From contig JAPLRF010000068.1 of the NCBI GenBank assembly GCA_026399315.1, positions 1 to 64,000 of the forward strand: a stretch of 64,000 nucleotides of DNA, written 5' to 3'. The notes under the pieces were generated by a model. The model searched no databases. It saw only the letters and a program-made list of their open reading frames with translations, and was not told the origin of the DNA. This document shows positions 1 through 9,974 of the stretch, piece by piece (within the stretch, counting starts at the first letter, position 1; each line of letters begins with the position of its first letter). The DNA comes from Gammaproteobacteria bacterium. Lineage in GTDB: Bacteria; Pseudomonadota; Gammaproteobacteria; Coxiellales; Coxiellaceae. The translations under genes and the position numbers were made by a program.

Positions 1-32
1 GATCCTGGGTATACATCAAGCTAAAGCGATCA

Positions 33-134
33 CCCCCTTTGAAAAGGCGTTGTTTCCGCAGCGAAGGGTTACCCCCTTTGAAAAAGGGGGTCGGGAGAGT
101 CGGACGATAGTCCGGCTCGAACCGGGGGGATTTA
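33..134. repeat. left inverted-repeat arm of DUF559 element
   Basis: The 74 bases at 61-134 are the reverse complement of 591-664 with one mismatch. Weaker similarity extends outwards to about position 33. The arm is a string of hairpins: a perfect ACCCCCTTT/AAAGGGGGT stem, a CGGAC/GTCCG stem and a CCGG/CCGG stem. With its partner it encloses a single small nuclease-like gene, which suggests a small mobile or formerly mobile unit. Confidence 0.85.
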
Positions 135-224
135 ATAAAAATAGATTTACTTGAAAAACACGAGGTTAATTCTTAAAGCAGTTTTTTTATACTATCGCTC
201 TTTTGAAAAACAAGGAGATCGATA

Positions 225-593
225 ATGCTGCCTTACAGCCCACGTACAAAAAAATTTTCTCAGCAATTGCGTAATGATATGACGGATGCGGAAAAGTTAT
301 TATGGCGATATATCCGATACAAACAATTGCATGATATTCAATTTTATCGACAGAAACCGATAGGGGATTATATTGTTGATTTTTATGCGCCCGCGGTAAA
401 GCTGGTGATTGAAATTGATGGCGGGCAGCATTTTCTTGATGAGGGATTGCGGAAGGATCGCATAAGAGATGCTTATTTATCGTCGTTGAAGTTAACGGTA
501 TTGCGGTTTGATAATTGGCAGGTTTTACGGTCTGTTGGGGATGTGTTGAATGAGATTTATCGGCAGATTGCGTTGCGTGCTGTTAAGAGATAA
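225..593 (+). CDS. DUF559 endonuclease-like protein
   Basis: This 122-residue protein belongs to the DUF559 family, related to Vsr-like and PD-(D/E)XK endonucleases. The visible core is D52 in the VDFYAP segment, then E63, D65 and H69 in the VIEIDGGQH segment, which fits the family's catalytic arrangement. The length is normal for the family. The ATG at 225 follows a good AAGGAGA ribosome binding site at 213-219. The TAA stop (591-593) is also the first three bases of the right inverted repeat, so the gene and the repeats form one compact unit. Similar DUF559 genes between repeats are common in bacterial genomes. A role in spreading or maintaining the unit is inference; the target is unknown. 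Confidence 0.85.
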   Translation: MLPYSPRTKKFSQQLRNDMTDAEKLLWRYIRYKQLHDIQFYRQKPIGDYIVDFYAPAVKLVIEIDGGQHFLDEGLRKDRIRDAYLSSLKLTVLRFDNWQVLRSVGDVLNEIYRQIALRAVKR

Positions 594-693
594 ATCCCCC
601 CGGTTCGAGCCGGACTACCGTCCGACTCTCCCGACCCCCTTTTTCAAAGGGGGTAACCCTTCGCAACGTGAACAACTTTTTTCAAAGGGGGCA
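591..693. repeat. right inverted-repeat arm of DUF559 element
   Basis: Positions 591-664 match 61-134 in inverted orientation (73 of 74 bases), and imperfect similarity runs on to about 693. The arm begins with the stop codon of the DUF559 gene and carries the same CCCCCTTT/AAAGGGGG palindrome, which is partly repeated once more near 680-700. Confidence 0.85.
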
Positions 694-739
694 ACCCTTC
701 GCAAAAAAAATAATCGCCGAACAACATTTATCGTACGCG

Positions 740-3700
740 CTATGTTTTTGGCGTAGGTTGTTGCTCAACCTGTAATTCACACTCACGCTCACGAAGCACT
801 TTCACCGTATCCTCTGTCTGCGACAATAAATATGTCGCTTTTCCTTTGATTTCATCCGATGAAATAAACCGTGAATCTAACAGTTCTGGTAATAACTGCG
901 AAAATACAGGATTAGCCATGATGGTCTTATGGAGCGTGCTCTTAATATCCAACGAAAACAGCACCAATGCAAATTCCCTTTGGCCTTCAGGCATATTAAT
1001 ATTCAACTTTTTAACCGTATCCAACAAATTAGCGGCTTGTCTGATGTTAGGAGACAGCGTTTCTTTTTTAAGATCGCTACTTTTTTGTCTTTCTAAATAC
1101 GCGTTTATTATCTCAATAATAATTTTTTTGTTTTCCACCCATTGCACTGCCTGCGGCTCAGTCGGAAAGAACATAGAATTTAATTTTCCAGTTTCAATAT
1201 TTAATTTTCTAGTGTCAATTAAGACATGCGACATCGCAGCACACGACTCCCAAATTTTAAAATGCGCCTGCAAAATCGCCGCCTGCATCACATGAAGCCC
1301 CGCATGCGTTAAAATTCGAGCGCGTAAATTTTGAGAGCCCGATGTACTTTTATGTGGGCTATGCAACACCACGGCGCAAATTAATTGCGCTAATTGTTTT
1401 TCACCTTCTGGTTTTAATAAATCAATTTCATTTAAAGCTTTTGATAAAATTTTTGCCCTGCGCGTGCCTTCGTCATTTGTGTTAGCACCCTTTTCTTTAA
1501 GGTAAAATTCTATTGCGTCATGAATACCACTTAAAGCGCTTTTGGCCCAATCACTCACCAGCCCTGAAATAGGGTTGGCTTGTGGTGATGCTTGAGAAAA
1601 CGTTGCATTAGGATTTCTTGCTATACTGATAGCACCTATTTCTGTTTGTAATCTGCAAACATCAGAATGTTCAATAGGAATACTATTGCGTGAAAAACTA
1701 TCTTTAACATCCCAATAAAAAAGCCGGTCAATTCTTGTCTTTAAGGTTTCATCATTATCGACAGTAAAATAGGGCCGTATGATTTCTTTTTTAAAAATCT
1801 CGAGAGCGTTTTTAAAAGCCACGCGTTCACCTTCACCTCTGCTGCTGTATATTTTATCTCGCAATGTATCACAATGCATATTGAGTTCACCTATTGAAAA
1901 AGGCAAGACTGTATTCAAACTTCTCGAAATATATTGATATTCCAAGGCCGCTCTTGTCAGCATCATCATTTTGAGAATTCTGATAGACGCTTCCGGCTCG
2001 TTTTTTAATTCGGTTAATGTTTTATAAAACCCATCAGCACTACTTTTCTGGGATTCATTACCCGCTGTTTGCAAAACATATTGTGCTGCGATAACCAAAC
2101 CATCTAGTTCACGTCCAGTAAAAGCAACGGTCACATTCAAACTGTTTACAGATAACCCCACATCAAATGATTCAAACAAATTATGCAACCCTTTTTTATT
2201 AAGCTTTAGGAAATCACATAGCACATTCGTAAGATAGGGGCAGTCTTTTAGTGCATTAGCTGCTTTTATCAACGCAATCAATTTACACTTTTCACGGTAT
2301 GGCATTACACCATCAACGTTTATTGCTTCAAGCCTTTTAATCAGATTAGAAAGCATTTTTAGGGGCAAAGACGACTCAGTGATAGCATTCATCTCTACGC
2401 CCGCAATCGATCCATCAGCAAGGCCGGAACCATAATAGCCATTTAGTGCAGCCAAAGCGCCTTTTTTTAAAGCTGCCCAATCAGTAACAAGCGTTTTTTG
2501 ATTTAATTCAAAAAACATCTTACGCGCTGCTGCATTTGAAATGCCGCTCTTAATTCCATTATCACTTCTTGCTTCAACACCAAAATCATATTGTAGTTTT
2601 TTTAATTGATGTATTGTAATTCCCGCTTGCTCTAACAAACAAGAAGACAAACGCCTTGCGTTGGAATGAAAAACAATGGCAGACATCATGGTGATAAATT
2701 CTTTTTTACCTGCGGTTGTTTTCATATCAATTTTATTAATGGCCGCTAAAAAATTAAATCCCAATGGCAATCCTTCTTCTTCAATTACCCAAAAGTTTGC
2801 AACTGGATCTGCTAAAATCGCACTTAAATTTTCTTTTATCGTTTCAAATTCTCCCCAACTCTGCCAATCAGGAATATCTTTGGAATACGCAACACCGTCA
2901 TTAAAAATATAATCCGCTTCTTCCTTATTTAGGTTAAGCGGGATTCCATTTATTGCTACAACATAATCCTTCACTTCATAATAAGTACGAAATCGCAATT
3001 CAATGCTAGCTAAAATATCTTCTTTGATTCCTGTTTCAGCATAACTTAAAAACAAGCCCGTTATCTTTGTTAATTCATAAAAGCTTTCGGTTAAATCTAT
3101 GTCATTATCATCGAGATTTGCGCGAATTTCTCTTAAGGCAGCAATGAAATTGGCAATGCGTGTTTTGATTTTTGCATCTTGCTGTGACGGTGCACGTTGG
3201 AAATAGCGTTGCGCAACCGCAATGATCGTTTCTTGTAATTCGATGAAAGTTTCTTTTTTCTTTAAAGCATCCTGGAACGATTCTCTCATTTTTATTTCTT
3301 TAAAAGATTCTTCAACTTCACCTTTCTTCCATTCAGATGTCGCGAAAAAATTATCCTGGATCGTTTTTAATTTCTCTCCTTGCAATCCGATCGCTTGATT
3401 TATATTTTCCTGGAGCGTTGGTGCGTCTGGTCGTAGGGCGCAGTCAGTAATAATTTTTCGAAATAATTTTTTTTCTGCGAGCGTTAGTGTATCCCATGAT
3501 TTTAATTCATCGCCTGTTTGCGCGAGGGCTACCGCCGCTCGCTTCTGATGGGTTCCGCGTGTGGGATCAGGTTCTTGTGTATCGCGCATACTTTCAGAGG
3601 CTGCCGCTTGCTTTCGAAAAATTTGATCTAATAAATAACGAATTCCGGCCACTCTGTATTTTCCGTCTTCTCCACCCATATTATTTATTTGATAGGCATC

Positions 3701-6700
3701 AAGCGCGGTATAAATATTTTTAACAAATCGATTAATTTCAGGCAGATCCTTAAAACCCAGTTTTTGAAATTCATCATTTGATGTAGGCTGATTTTCTTGC
3801 GCTAAAGGATCTTGATCATCCTCAGATTTAACTGTCTGACATTTAATGCCATCAGTCATTGTCAATAGCTGAGTTTGCTGAGACTCTCTTTCTTCAATGG
3901 CAGCGGTATCATGCCCCAAAACCCGCTCCGGCAATTTTATTTTTAAAACATTTTCCAATTCAAATTGACTCATGCCCGTGTGAATTAATATTCTATCGAG
4001 CAAATGTTGCGAGGCGAACATTCTTTTTGCAGCGCCATGCTGCAAAAGATAACGTGCGATAGAAAATAGTTTTTCTTGTAAATTGGCTAAATCAGTATTC
4101 TGAAGCATCCGTAGCATTTGATACGCTACTTGCGATCGACGCTTCCCTTCAGCTCCTGCAATATCAGCGCTCATGTAATAATTCAGTGCTTTTTCTATGG
4201 AATTTTTAAATTCTTGTAATTGTTCTAAATTCCACGGCGTTGCTCCACTCGCTGACGCTCGGGGCTCTGAGGCTCGATTCGTTGTTGTTGGAATAGCTTG
4301 GGTGTCAACTGGCGACGAATGAAAAACACTGAATTCAGTTTTGATTTGCTCTATATCACTCGCATTTACAACACGAGCGTCCCAGGCATCTTTTTTCAAC
4401 GTTTTCATATCAGCCAAACAACACGCCAATATTTCGCCTTTCAAATCCTCATTAAGTTCGCAGACTGCACAGGCCAAGCGCCTCAAGTAAACTTCACTTA
4501 AATTTTCCACATTCAATTTTTCAATTAAAATAACTGCGATTCGACGTGCTTCTGATTTTGGACAGCTTTTAAGTATTGCGTTGGCTGCTTTTAATAATTT
4601 ATCTTTAAAAAAAGAAACATCGCGATTAAGTGTTATATCCACCTCTTCTAATTTTTTTAACCCAGCTCGCAGGTTAAGCTTACCGCTATCTTTACTTTGC
4701 AAATTTGTTAGGCTTTCTTCATCTAAACCATGCGGCGCGATATCTGCAATATAATCCAGAATAGCCGTCTTTAATAATTTAGAGCTCGACCCAAAAACGA
4801 TAACTTTAATCCAATAAATTAAATCATTTTTAGTCGATCTCTTATCATTTAACTTTGATAAAAAACACTCCGCTCTGAATTTTCCCTTCTCGCCCCCTAA
4901 ACCGGCATTGCGATAAGCTTCTGTGGCTTTAATCACGCGCAGGCGTAAATCATTATAATCATTCACGATGGTTAAATTTTGCAATTCTTTTGCTTTTTTA
5001 ATCACAGCGATGTTTGAAAAACCCATTACGGTAAAGCGAAGCGCCTTAAACGCTTCATGATCATATCCTGTTTCATGCGCTATTTTTCCTGCTAATTTAT
5101 TTGATGCAGGGATGAATTCAAACATCGCTGCAAAGGCCAATATCATCCATTTTTGCTGCGCTTTTTTATTTGTTATTGAATTACTTGATAACTGTTCATC
5201 AATTTTATTCAACTCGTCCAATAAATGCTGCGCGCGCGCTGTGCCAAGCTCGTCATGTTTTTCTTCGTTTAAATATTCGGCTGCTGCGGCTTTCAGACCT
5301 ACTTTAAATTTTTCCCAATTGACAGTTGGAAGCAGAGATCGAAACGGCATGTCAAAAATTGCTTTGGCGTGGTCTTCTTTTAATCCATAGCTACTAAATT
5401 TACAATGAAAATATTTATTATAATAGCCTTCTTGAAATCCAATCGTCGCCAATACTTCATTTTTGAAATGTTTAGCGCCGGAATGTTGCACAAGCAAGAA
5501 AATAAGTTCATTTAATGCTTCTTTTGAATCGAGGTCATTTGTCCCGTCACATCTCAAACACGTAAGCGCACGCTTGAAATTCTGCACTCTATTTTTGCCA
5601 TCATCGGAATTTTTTCGCATTAAATAATTTGTTGCCGCTGCTATTAATTCAGCTTTTATTTTTGACAATGGTTTTTTTTCATATGCTGCGTGGAAAAATT
5701 CTTGCGATGAATTTGTATTTGATTCTAACTTATGCTTCGCCCTTAGTTCATACGAAGAATTATCCCATGTGCGTGGCGCTGTAATACGATGCGATATATG
5801 CAACGCTTCTAATTTTTTTTTGTCTAAGCCTGTTTTCTCTATTAACAGACCGCCCAATTTTTTTTGAAAAACAGGGTAAACCACTACTGCAGACAACCAT
5901 AAAATCAATTCGCGTCGTTGATGTGTTTCTAATATCCCCGGGGTAATTGAATTGCTAATAGCCGTCAGCGTTTCGAGTGCTTCCAATAATCGCGCCGCGC
6001 GGAATTTCCCTTCCATGCCGCCCTCAATGGTTTGTTGATATTCTATTACTGCTGCGATGGCGTTATTTTTAAGATCCACCCAGCTTGTAACACTGATTGC
6101 TGTGCTAATGTTTTGAGACACACTATTGGCGCCGCGTGTTGGTGACATTGTTTCATCTGCTGAATTCCAATCTGCTAGGTCATATTTTTTTTCTTCTACC
6201 GCATAAAAATCATTGATGAGATTGTCGTTTGTCAACCACGTTGCCAAGGCTGCATAATCATGAAATTCTGAAAATTTCAGTGCAGCGGATAGCAATAAAA
6301 GCAGCTGTTCTTTTTTAAAGGTCAACTCTGGTTCTGAAATTGCTGCATTTTTAGAATCGTTTTCCGTGAAAAAACTGCCTAATTGCTCAAGCTCAAAAGC
6401 CAGGTTAAGCGCAAAACGTTTTAGCTTTTCGCTTGAAGCAGTGTCAGCTGCGATAAGCTTAGCTGCTTGTAAAATACAAAGTCGCTGTGCTTCGAATTGA
6501 ATGGGCGTGTTGTTTAATATCGGTGCTGCGGCAGAGTAGGATAATATTGAAGAGCGTAAACCATTAGACATTTTTTCTATTCGTTGTTTAGTGTCGTCTT
6601 TTGAAGCAGTCTTGTCTGAAAATATGCTTGAATATGGTTGACTATCAACTGTATTAGATTGTGCATTATAGGCTGCTAATATTGCTTCCATTAGCGGATT

Positions 6701-7096
6701 CAATGATCTTCTGTCCTGGTCTGTAGTGTTTGTCGTGCCATCACGCATTGCCGGCAATTGATCACAGGTGAATATCTCAGGGAGAAGATTGGCGCCAGCT
6801 ATTTTATTCCACTCATCATCTTTGTTTGGGTCGAACAAGGTCAACATGATGATGGCTAATTGTTTATGTTGTTTTTTAGCATTATCAGAGCTGATATCTA
6901 GAGCTAAAGCATTATTTATTACCTCTAATTTCACCAAAACATTGGCAAGAATTCGATTGTTTTTCAGGACGTCAGTAATGGTTTTTCCATCAGGAATTAC
7001 TGAAGTTGCACGCATTTTTTTCTCAATTAAGGCTTTAAGCTCAGCAGCAAGAAGCTTCCAGTTGATACTATCAAGATCTGTTTTGTATGGCATCAT
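740..7096 (-). CDS. 2118-residue helical repeat protein, putative effector
   Basis: No known family was recognised. The protein is rich in alpha-helix-forming residues, has no clear signal peptide or membrane segment, and contains many diverged copies of a unit of very roughly 110-150 residues. Each unit has a helix followed by a G-x-x-G-K-x-R-A signature and L-rich helices. Clear signatures are GGMEGKFRA (about residue 360), GGEKGKFRA (about 735), AGAEGKRRS (about 980) and GGEDGKYRV (about 1145); weaker ones occur near 500, 615 and 1880. The start is an ATGATG at 7096 behind GAGGTGA. A REP-like palindrome (3520-3554) lies in frame inside the gene. Size and composition recall secreted effectors of Legionellales, but no secretion signal was demonstrated. 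Confidence 0.75.
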   Translation of the reverse strand: MMPYKTDLDSINWKLLAAELKALIEKKMRATSVIPDGKTITDVLKNNRILANVLVKLEVINNALALDISSDNAKKQHKQLAIIMLTLFDPNKDDEWNKIAGANLLPEIFTCDQLPAMRDGTTNTTDQDRRSLNPLMEAILAAYNAQSNTVDSQPYSSIFSDKTASKDDTKQRIEKMSNGLRSSILSYSAAAPILNNTPIQFEAQRLCILQAAKLIAADTASSEKLKRFALNLAFELEQLGSFFTENDSKNAAISEPELTFKKEQLLLLLSAALKFSEFHDYAALATWLTNDNLINDFYAVEEKKYDLADWNSADETMSPTRGANSVSQNISTAISVTSWVDLKNNAIAAVIEYQQTIEGGMEGKFRAARLLEALETLTAISNSITPGILETHQRRELILWLSAVVVYPVFQKKLGGLLIEKTGLDKKKLEALHISHRITAPRTWDNSSYELRAKHKLESNTNSSQEFFHAAYEKKPLSKIKAELIAAATNYLMRKNSDDGKNRVQNFKRALTCLRCDGTNDLDSKEALNELIFLLVQHSGAKHFKNEVLATIGFQEGYYNKYFHCKFSSYGLKEDHAKAIFDMPFRSLLPTVNWEKFKVGLKAAAAEYLNEEKHDELGTARAQHLLDELNKIDEQLSSNSITNKKAQQKWMILAFAAMFEFIPASNKLAGKIAHETGYDHEAFKALRFTVMGFSNIAVIKKAKELQNLTIVNDYNDLRLRVIKATEAYRNAGLGGEKGKFRAECFLSKLNDKRSTKNDLIYWIKVIVFGSSSKLLKTAILDYIADIAPHGLDEESLTNLQSKDSGKLNLRAGLKKLEEVDITLNRDVSFFKDKLLKAANAILKSCPKSEARRIAVILIEKLNVENLSEVYLRRLACAVCELNEDLKGEILACCLADMKTLKKDAWDARVVNASDIEQIKTEFSVFHSSPVDTQAIPTTTNRASEPRASASGATPWNLEQLQEFKNSIEKALNYYMSADIAGAEGKRRSQVAYQMLRMLQNTDLANLQEKLFSIARYLLQHGAAKRMFASQHLLDRILIHTGMSQFELENVLKIKLPERVLGHDTAAIEERESQQTQLLTMTDGIKCQTVKSEDDQDPLAQENQPTSNDEFQKLGFKDLPEINRFVKNIYTALDAYQINNMGGEDGKYRVAGIRYLLDQIFRKQAAASESMRDTQEPDPTRGTHQKRAAVALAQTGDELKSWDTLTLAEKKLFRKIITDCALRPDAPTLQENINQAIGLQGEKLKTIQDNFFATSEWKKGEVEESFKEIKMRESFQDALKKKETFIELQETIIAVAQRYFQRAPSQQDAKIKTRIANFIAALREIRANLDDNDIDLTESFYELTKITGLFLSYAETGIKEDILASIELRFRTYYEVKDYVVAINGIPLNLNKEEADYIFNDGVAYSKDIPDWQSWGEFETIKENLSAILADPVANFWVIEEEGLPLGFNFLAAINKIDMKTTAGKKEFITMMSAIVFHSNARRLSSCLLEQAGITIHQLKKLQYDFGVEARSDNGIKSGISNAAARKMFFELNQKTLVTDWAALKKGALAALNGYYGSGLADGSIAGVEMNAITESSLPLKMLSNLIKRLEAINVDGVMPYREKCKLIALIKAANALKDCPYLTNVLCDFLKLNKKGLHNLFESFDVGLSVNSLNVTVAFTGRELDGLVIAAQYVLQTAGNESQKSSADGFYKTLTELKNEPEASIRILKMMMLTRAALEYQYISRSLNTVLPFSIGELNMHCDTLRDKIYSSRGEGERVAFKNALEIFKKEIIRPYFTVDNDETLKTRIDRLFYWDVKDSFSRNSIPIEHSDVCRLQTEIGAISIARNPNATFSQASPQANPISGLVSDWAKSALSGIHDAIEFYLKEKGANTNDEGTRRAKILSKALNEIDLLKPEGEKQLAQLICAVVLHSPHKSTSGSQNLRARILTHAGLHVMQAAILQAHFKIWESCAAMSHVLIDTRKLNIETGKLNSMFFPTEPQAVQWVENKKIIIEIINAYLERQKSSDLKKETLSPNIRQAANLLDTVKKLNINMPEGQREFALVLFSLDIKSTLHKTIMANPVFSQLLPELLDSRFISSDEIKGKATYLLSQTEDTVKVLRERECELQVEQQPTPKT
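3520..3554. repeat. REP-like palindrome inside a coding region
   Basis: This stretch is almost identical to the intergenic REP-like palindromes at 9975-10010 and 10080-10117. It is translated in frame as part of the 2118-residue protein, in a linker between two repeat units. Confidence 0.8.
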
Positions 7097-7190
7097 TCAC
7101 CTCATTGACGATTTTTGCATAGGTTTCGCATTTTCCAATCATTATAGGCTAGATTTCTTAAGTTTTTCTTAAAGATGGGGTTTATCGTTT

Positions 7191-7233
7191 GCCCGCGCCA
7201 GGGCTACCGCCGCTCGCTTCAGATGGTTCGTCG
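7191..7233. repeat. REP-like palindrome
   Basis: This copy lies in the gap between the divergent 2118-residue protein gene and the first MFS gene. It shares the GGGCTACCGCCGCTCGCTTC core with the copies at 3520, 9975, 10080 and 10769. It has small changes at its left edge and a one-base difference in the tail. Confidence 0.75.
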
Positions 7234-7317
7234 CGGCATATCATTTTTATATAGCTTGCCACTCCCTCATTCACTGCTTATACTCTCGCTGTCCAAACCA
7301 CAGAGCGGAGCCAGTCC

Positions 7318-8616
7318 ATGACACACCCTGATCGTTTGTTTAACCGCCTTCAGCCCTGGCTAGTTGTCTTTTCCGCTTCTCTCTTTTTCTTTTTTGAATT
7401 CTTACAAGTCAATGTTTTCAATGCCTTAGACTCATCGCTCTACATTGCCTACCACTTGACCAATGCAACGCAATTGGGCCAATTATCCGCTTGTTATATG
7501 TATGCCATCGTCTTATTCCTATTCCCAGCCGGCATGATTTTAGACCGTTTTTCAACCCGCAAGATCATTGCCATTGCCATGTTTTTATGTGTGACCTGCG
7601 CATTCTTATTTTCACTCACAACGGCTTTGTGGCAAGCTGAAATATGCCGATTGATCACGGGTGCGGGCGGCGCGTTTTGTTTGTTGAGCTGCGTGCGATT
7701 GGCATCACGTTGGTTTCCAGCAAAACACATGGCCTTGATTGTTGGGTTGATTGTGACCTTCGCCATGCTGGGTGCTATGGTCGCCCAAACGCCTTTCACA
7801 CGACTGACAGAAGCTTTCGGCTGGCGCAATACATTGCGTATTGATGCAGCGGCTGGGTTTGCTATGTTGTTTGTTATTGTTTTGTTTGTACGGGATTTCC
7901 CAAAAGACAAAGAAGCCTTTTTTGCCAACCAACATATTTCTTTGGAAAAGCTGGGGTTTTGGCACGCGATCACACAAACCGTTTCAAATACACAAAATTG
8001 GTTGGCAGGTGCTTATACGTCTTTAATTAATATTCCCGTTTTTTTATTGGGTTCAACATGGGGCGGCTGGTATCTCACACAAACGCAACATTTAACTGAT
8101 ATCAATGCGTCTTATGTTACCTCAATGCTTTTTATCGGCTTAGTGATTGGCTCGCCCGTGATTGGTTGGATTTCAGACTTTATTAGTTATCGCAAAATGC
8201 CCATGATTGTGGGCGCGATTGCATCCATTGCTGTGATTTTTGCGATTATGTATATTCCGAATTTATCATTCGACGCGTTATTATTTTTATTTTTTGCATT
8301 GGGTTTTGTGATCAGCGCACAAATTTTAGGGTATCCATTAATTGCTGAGAGCAATCCCAATATGTTAACAGGCACGGCGGAAGGGTTGGCGTCGGTATTG
8401 ATTATGGCAGGTGGATTTTTAATTCCCGTTTTTCCAGCATTATTAAACAGAGGATGGAACCACACAATGGTGAATGGCATTCCTCAATATTCACTGCACA
8501 ATTATCATTTTGCATTTTTAATCATGCCTGTTGCTTTCGCAATTGCATTAATTGCAGCACTTTGTGTGCGTGAAACAAAATGCGTGGCTTATGAAGAATC
8601 TCAGGGAACAATTTAA
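7318..8616 (+). CDS. MFS transporter (copy 1)
   Basis: This 432-residue inner-membrane protein of the major facilitator superfamily has about twelve hydrophobic segments. The family motif between helices 2 and 3 is seen as GMILDRFSTRK (residues 72-82), and its second-half equivalent as GWISDFISYRK. The GAFCLLSCVRLASRWFP region matches helices 4-5 of small-solute transporters. Relatives in Legionella, Coxiella and Francisella include phagosomal amino-acid and nucleoside importers, but the substrate cannot be read from sequence. A second, clearly similar gene starts 15 bases after the stop, so the two are probably co-transcribed and arose by tandem duplication. The ATG follows GCGGAG with a 7-base spacer. 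Confidence 0.9.
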   Translation: MTHPDRLFNRLQPWLVVFSASLFFFFEFLQVNVFNALDSSLYIAYHLTNATQLGQLSACYMYAIVLFLFPAGMILDRFSTRKIIAIAMFLCVTCAFLFSLTTALWQAEICRLITGAGGAFCLLSCVRLASRWFPAKHMALIVGLIVTFAMLGAMVAQTPFTRLTEAFGWRNTLRIDAAAGFAMLFVIVLFVRDFPKDKEAFFANQHISLEKLGFWHAITQTVSNTQNWLAGAYTSLINIPVFLLGSTWGGWYLTQTQHLTDINASYVTSMLFIGLVIGSPVIGWISDFISYRKMPMIVGAIASIAVIFAIMYIPNLSFDALLFLFFALGFVISAQILGYPLIAESNPNMLTGTAEGLASVLIMAGGFLIPVFPALLNRGWNHTMVNGIPQYSLHNYHFAFLIMPVAFAIALIAALCVRETKCVAYEESQGTI

Positions 8617-8631
8617 AATAAGGATCAGGCA

Positions 8632-9951
8632 ATGGCGCACGCATTTCATCACAACGCTTCTGAAATAAACACACCTGACGCGCCAAAAAAAGCAACTTGC
8701 CGATCATGGATTGTTGTTCTCGTCGCTTCCTTATTTTTCTTTTATGAATTTATTCAGATGAATGTGTTTAATTCAATTTCATCTTCATTGATGCACTCAT
8801 TTCATATTGATGCTGCGAGACTTGGCGACTTATCCTCATTTTATTTTATCGCAAATGTTGTATTTTTATTTATTGCGGGCATGTTGCTTGATCGCTGTTC
8901 TACACGCCGCGTGATTTTAACGGCATTGGCAGTTTGCATTTTGGGAACGGCTTTGTTTTCTTTTTCCACTTCATTTGCCTGGGCTTGTTTCTTTCGTTTT
9001 TTAACAGGTATTGGCAGTGCGTTTTGTTTTTTAAGTGTCATTCGATTGGCATCACGTTGGTTTCCAGCGAACAGGATGGCGTTAATTACAGGCTTAGTGG
9101 TGACGATGGCGATGCTAGGGGGCTGGGTTTCACAAACACCCATGGCGTTATTGGCGCATGCGGTTGATTGGCGTGTCGCTTTAAAAATTGATGCGGCAGC
9201 AGGTGTTTTTTTCTTTTTATTGATTTTTGCAGTGGTGAAAGATTACCCTGCGGAACATGCAGAAGCACATCACGCAGAACAAACATTAATTCAAGAAATT
9301 GGTTTTTTCACCAGTTTGCGCATGGCTTTTTTTAGATTACAAAATTGGTTTGGCGGGCTTTATGTTTGCTTGATGAATTTACCTGTTGGTTTACTGGGTG
9401 GATTGTGGGGCGTGCTATATTTAACGCATACGTATTCTATTTCAAAAATACAAGCTTCTGAAATTTCATCGATGCTGTTTATTGGCACACTAGTGGGTGC
9501 GCCGATTGTAGGATGGATTTCAGATAAAATTCAAATGCGGCGTCCGCCGATGTTAGTCGGTGCGGTTATTTCATTGGGATTAATGCTAAGCATTATTTAT
9601 GTCCCTAATTTATCATACTGGGTTTTATTCACTTTATTTTTCTTAATGGGTATTTGCACCAGCACGCAAATTATTGGTTACCCGCTTGTCGCAGAAAATT
9701 CAAAACGTGTTATTACAGCGATGTCGGTGAGTGTTGTGAATATTTCCGTTCAGGGCGGCAGTGCGCTATTTCAGCCTTTTTTTGGGTATTTATTAGATAA
9801 ACATATGATGATGCGCGCAGATCAAATCAGCACGCATTTTTTGTCGAGTGATTTTAAATGGGCGATGATGATTTTCCCTGTAGGATTTATTCTTGCTATT
9901 TTAATTGTGTTTGTATTACCTGAAACACGGTGTCGACAGATTCAGAAGTAA
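8632..9951 (+). CDS. MFS transporter (copy 2)
   Basis: This 439-residue paralogue of the preceding transporter shares long blocks with it, such as RLASRWFPA, MALI-GL-VT-AMLG and the helix 2-3 motif GMLLDRCSTRR (residues 83-93). The second-half motif is GWISDKIQMRR. It has a longer soluble N-terminus (about 25 residues) than copy 1. AAGGATCA precedes the ATG. Copy 1 ends 15 bases upstream, which indicates one operon. The substrate is unknown; divergence between the copies suggests different but related substrates. An inverted pair of REP-like palindromes follows 24 bases after the stop and may protect the transcript end. Confidence 0.9.
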   Translation: MAHAFHHNASEINTPDAPKKATCRSWIVVLVASLFFFYEFIQMNVFNSISSSLMHSFHIDAARLGDLSSFYFIANVVFLFIAGMLLDRCSTRRVILTALAVCILGTALFSFSTSFAWACFFRFLTGIGSAFCFLSVIRLASRWFPANRMALITGLVVTMAMLGGWVSQTPMALLAHAVDWRVALKIDAAAGVFFFLLIFAVVKDYPAEHAEAHHAEQTLIQEIGFFTSLRMAFFRLQNWFGGLYVCLMNLPVGLLGGLWGVLYLTHTYSISKIQASEISSMLFIGTLVGAPIVGWISDKIQMRRPPMLVGAVISLGLMLSIIYVPNLSYWVLFTLFFLMGICTSTQIIGYPLVAENSKRVITAMSVSVVNISVQGGSALFQPFFGYLLDKHMMMRADQISTHFLSSDFKWAMMIFPVGFILAILIVFVLPETRCRQIQK

Positions 9952-9974
9952 GCTGATAATTTGTTGCTGCGTTT

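Noticed and set aside
1-134. tRNA gene suggested by GGTTCGA-like sequence in the left repeat arm
   Set aside because: The bases belong to the hairpin series of the inverted repeat; no cloverleaf or acceptor stem can be formed.
7494-7973. Long minus-strand open frame inside the first MFS gene
   Set aside because: It is the antisense shadow of a clear transporter gene with family motifs on the plus strand.
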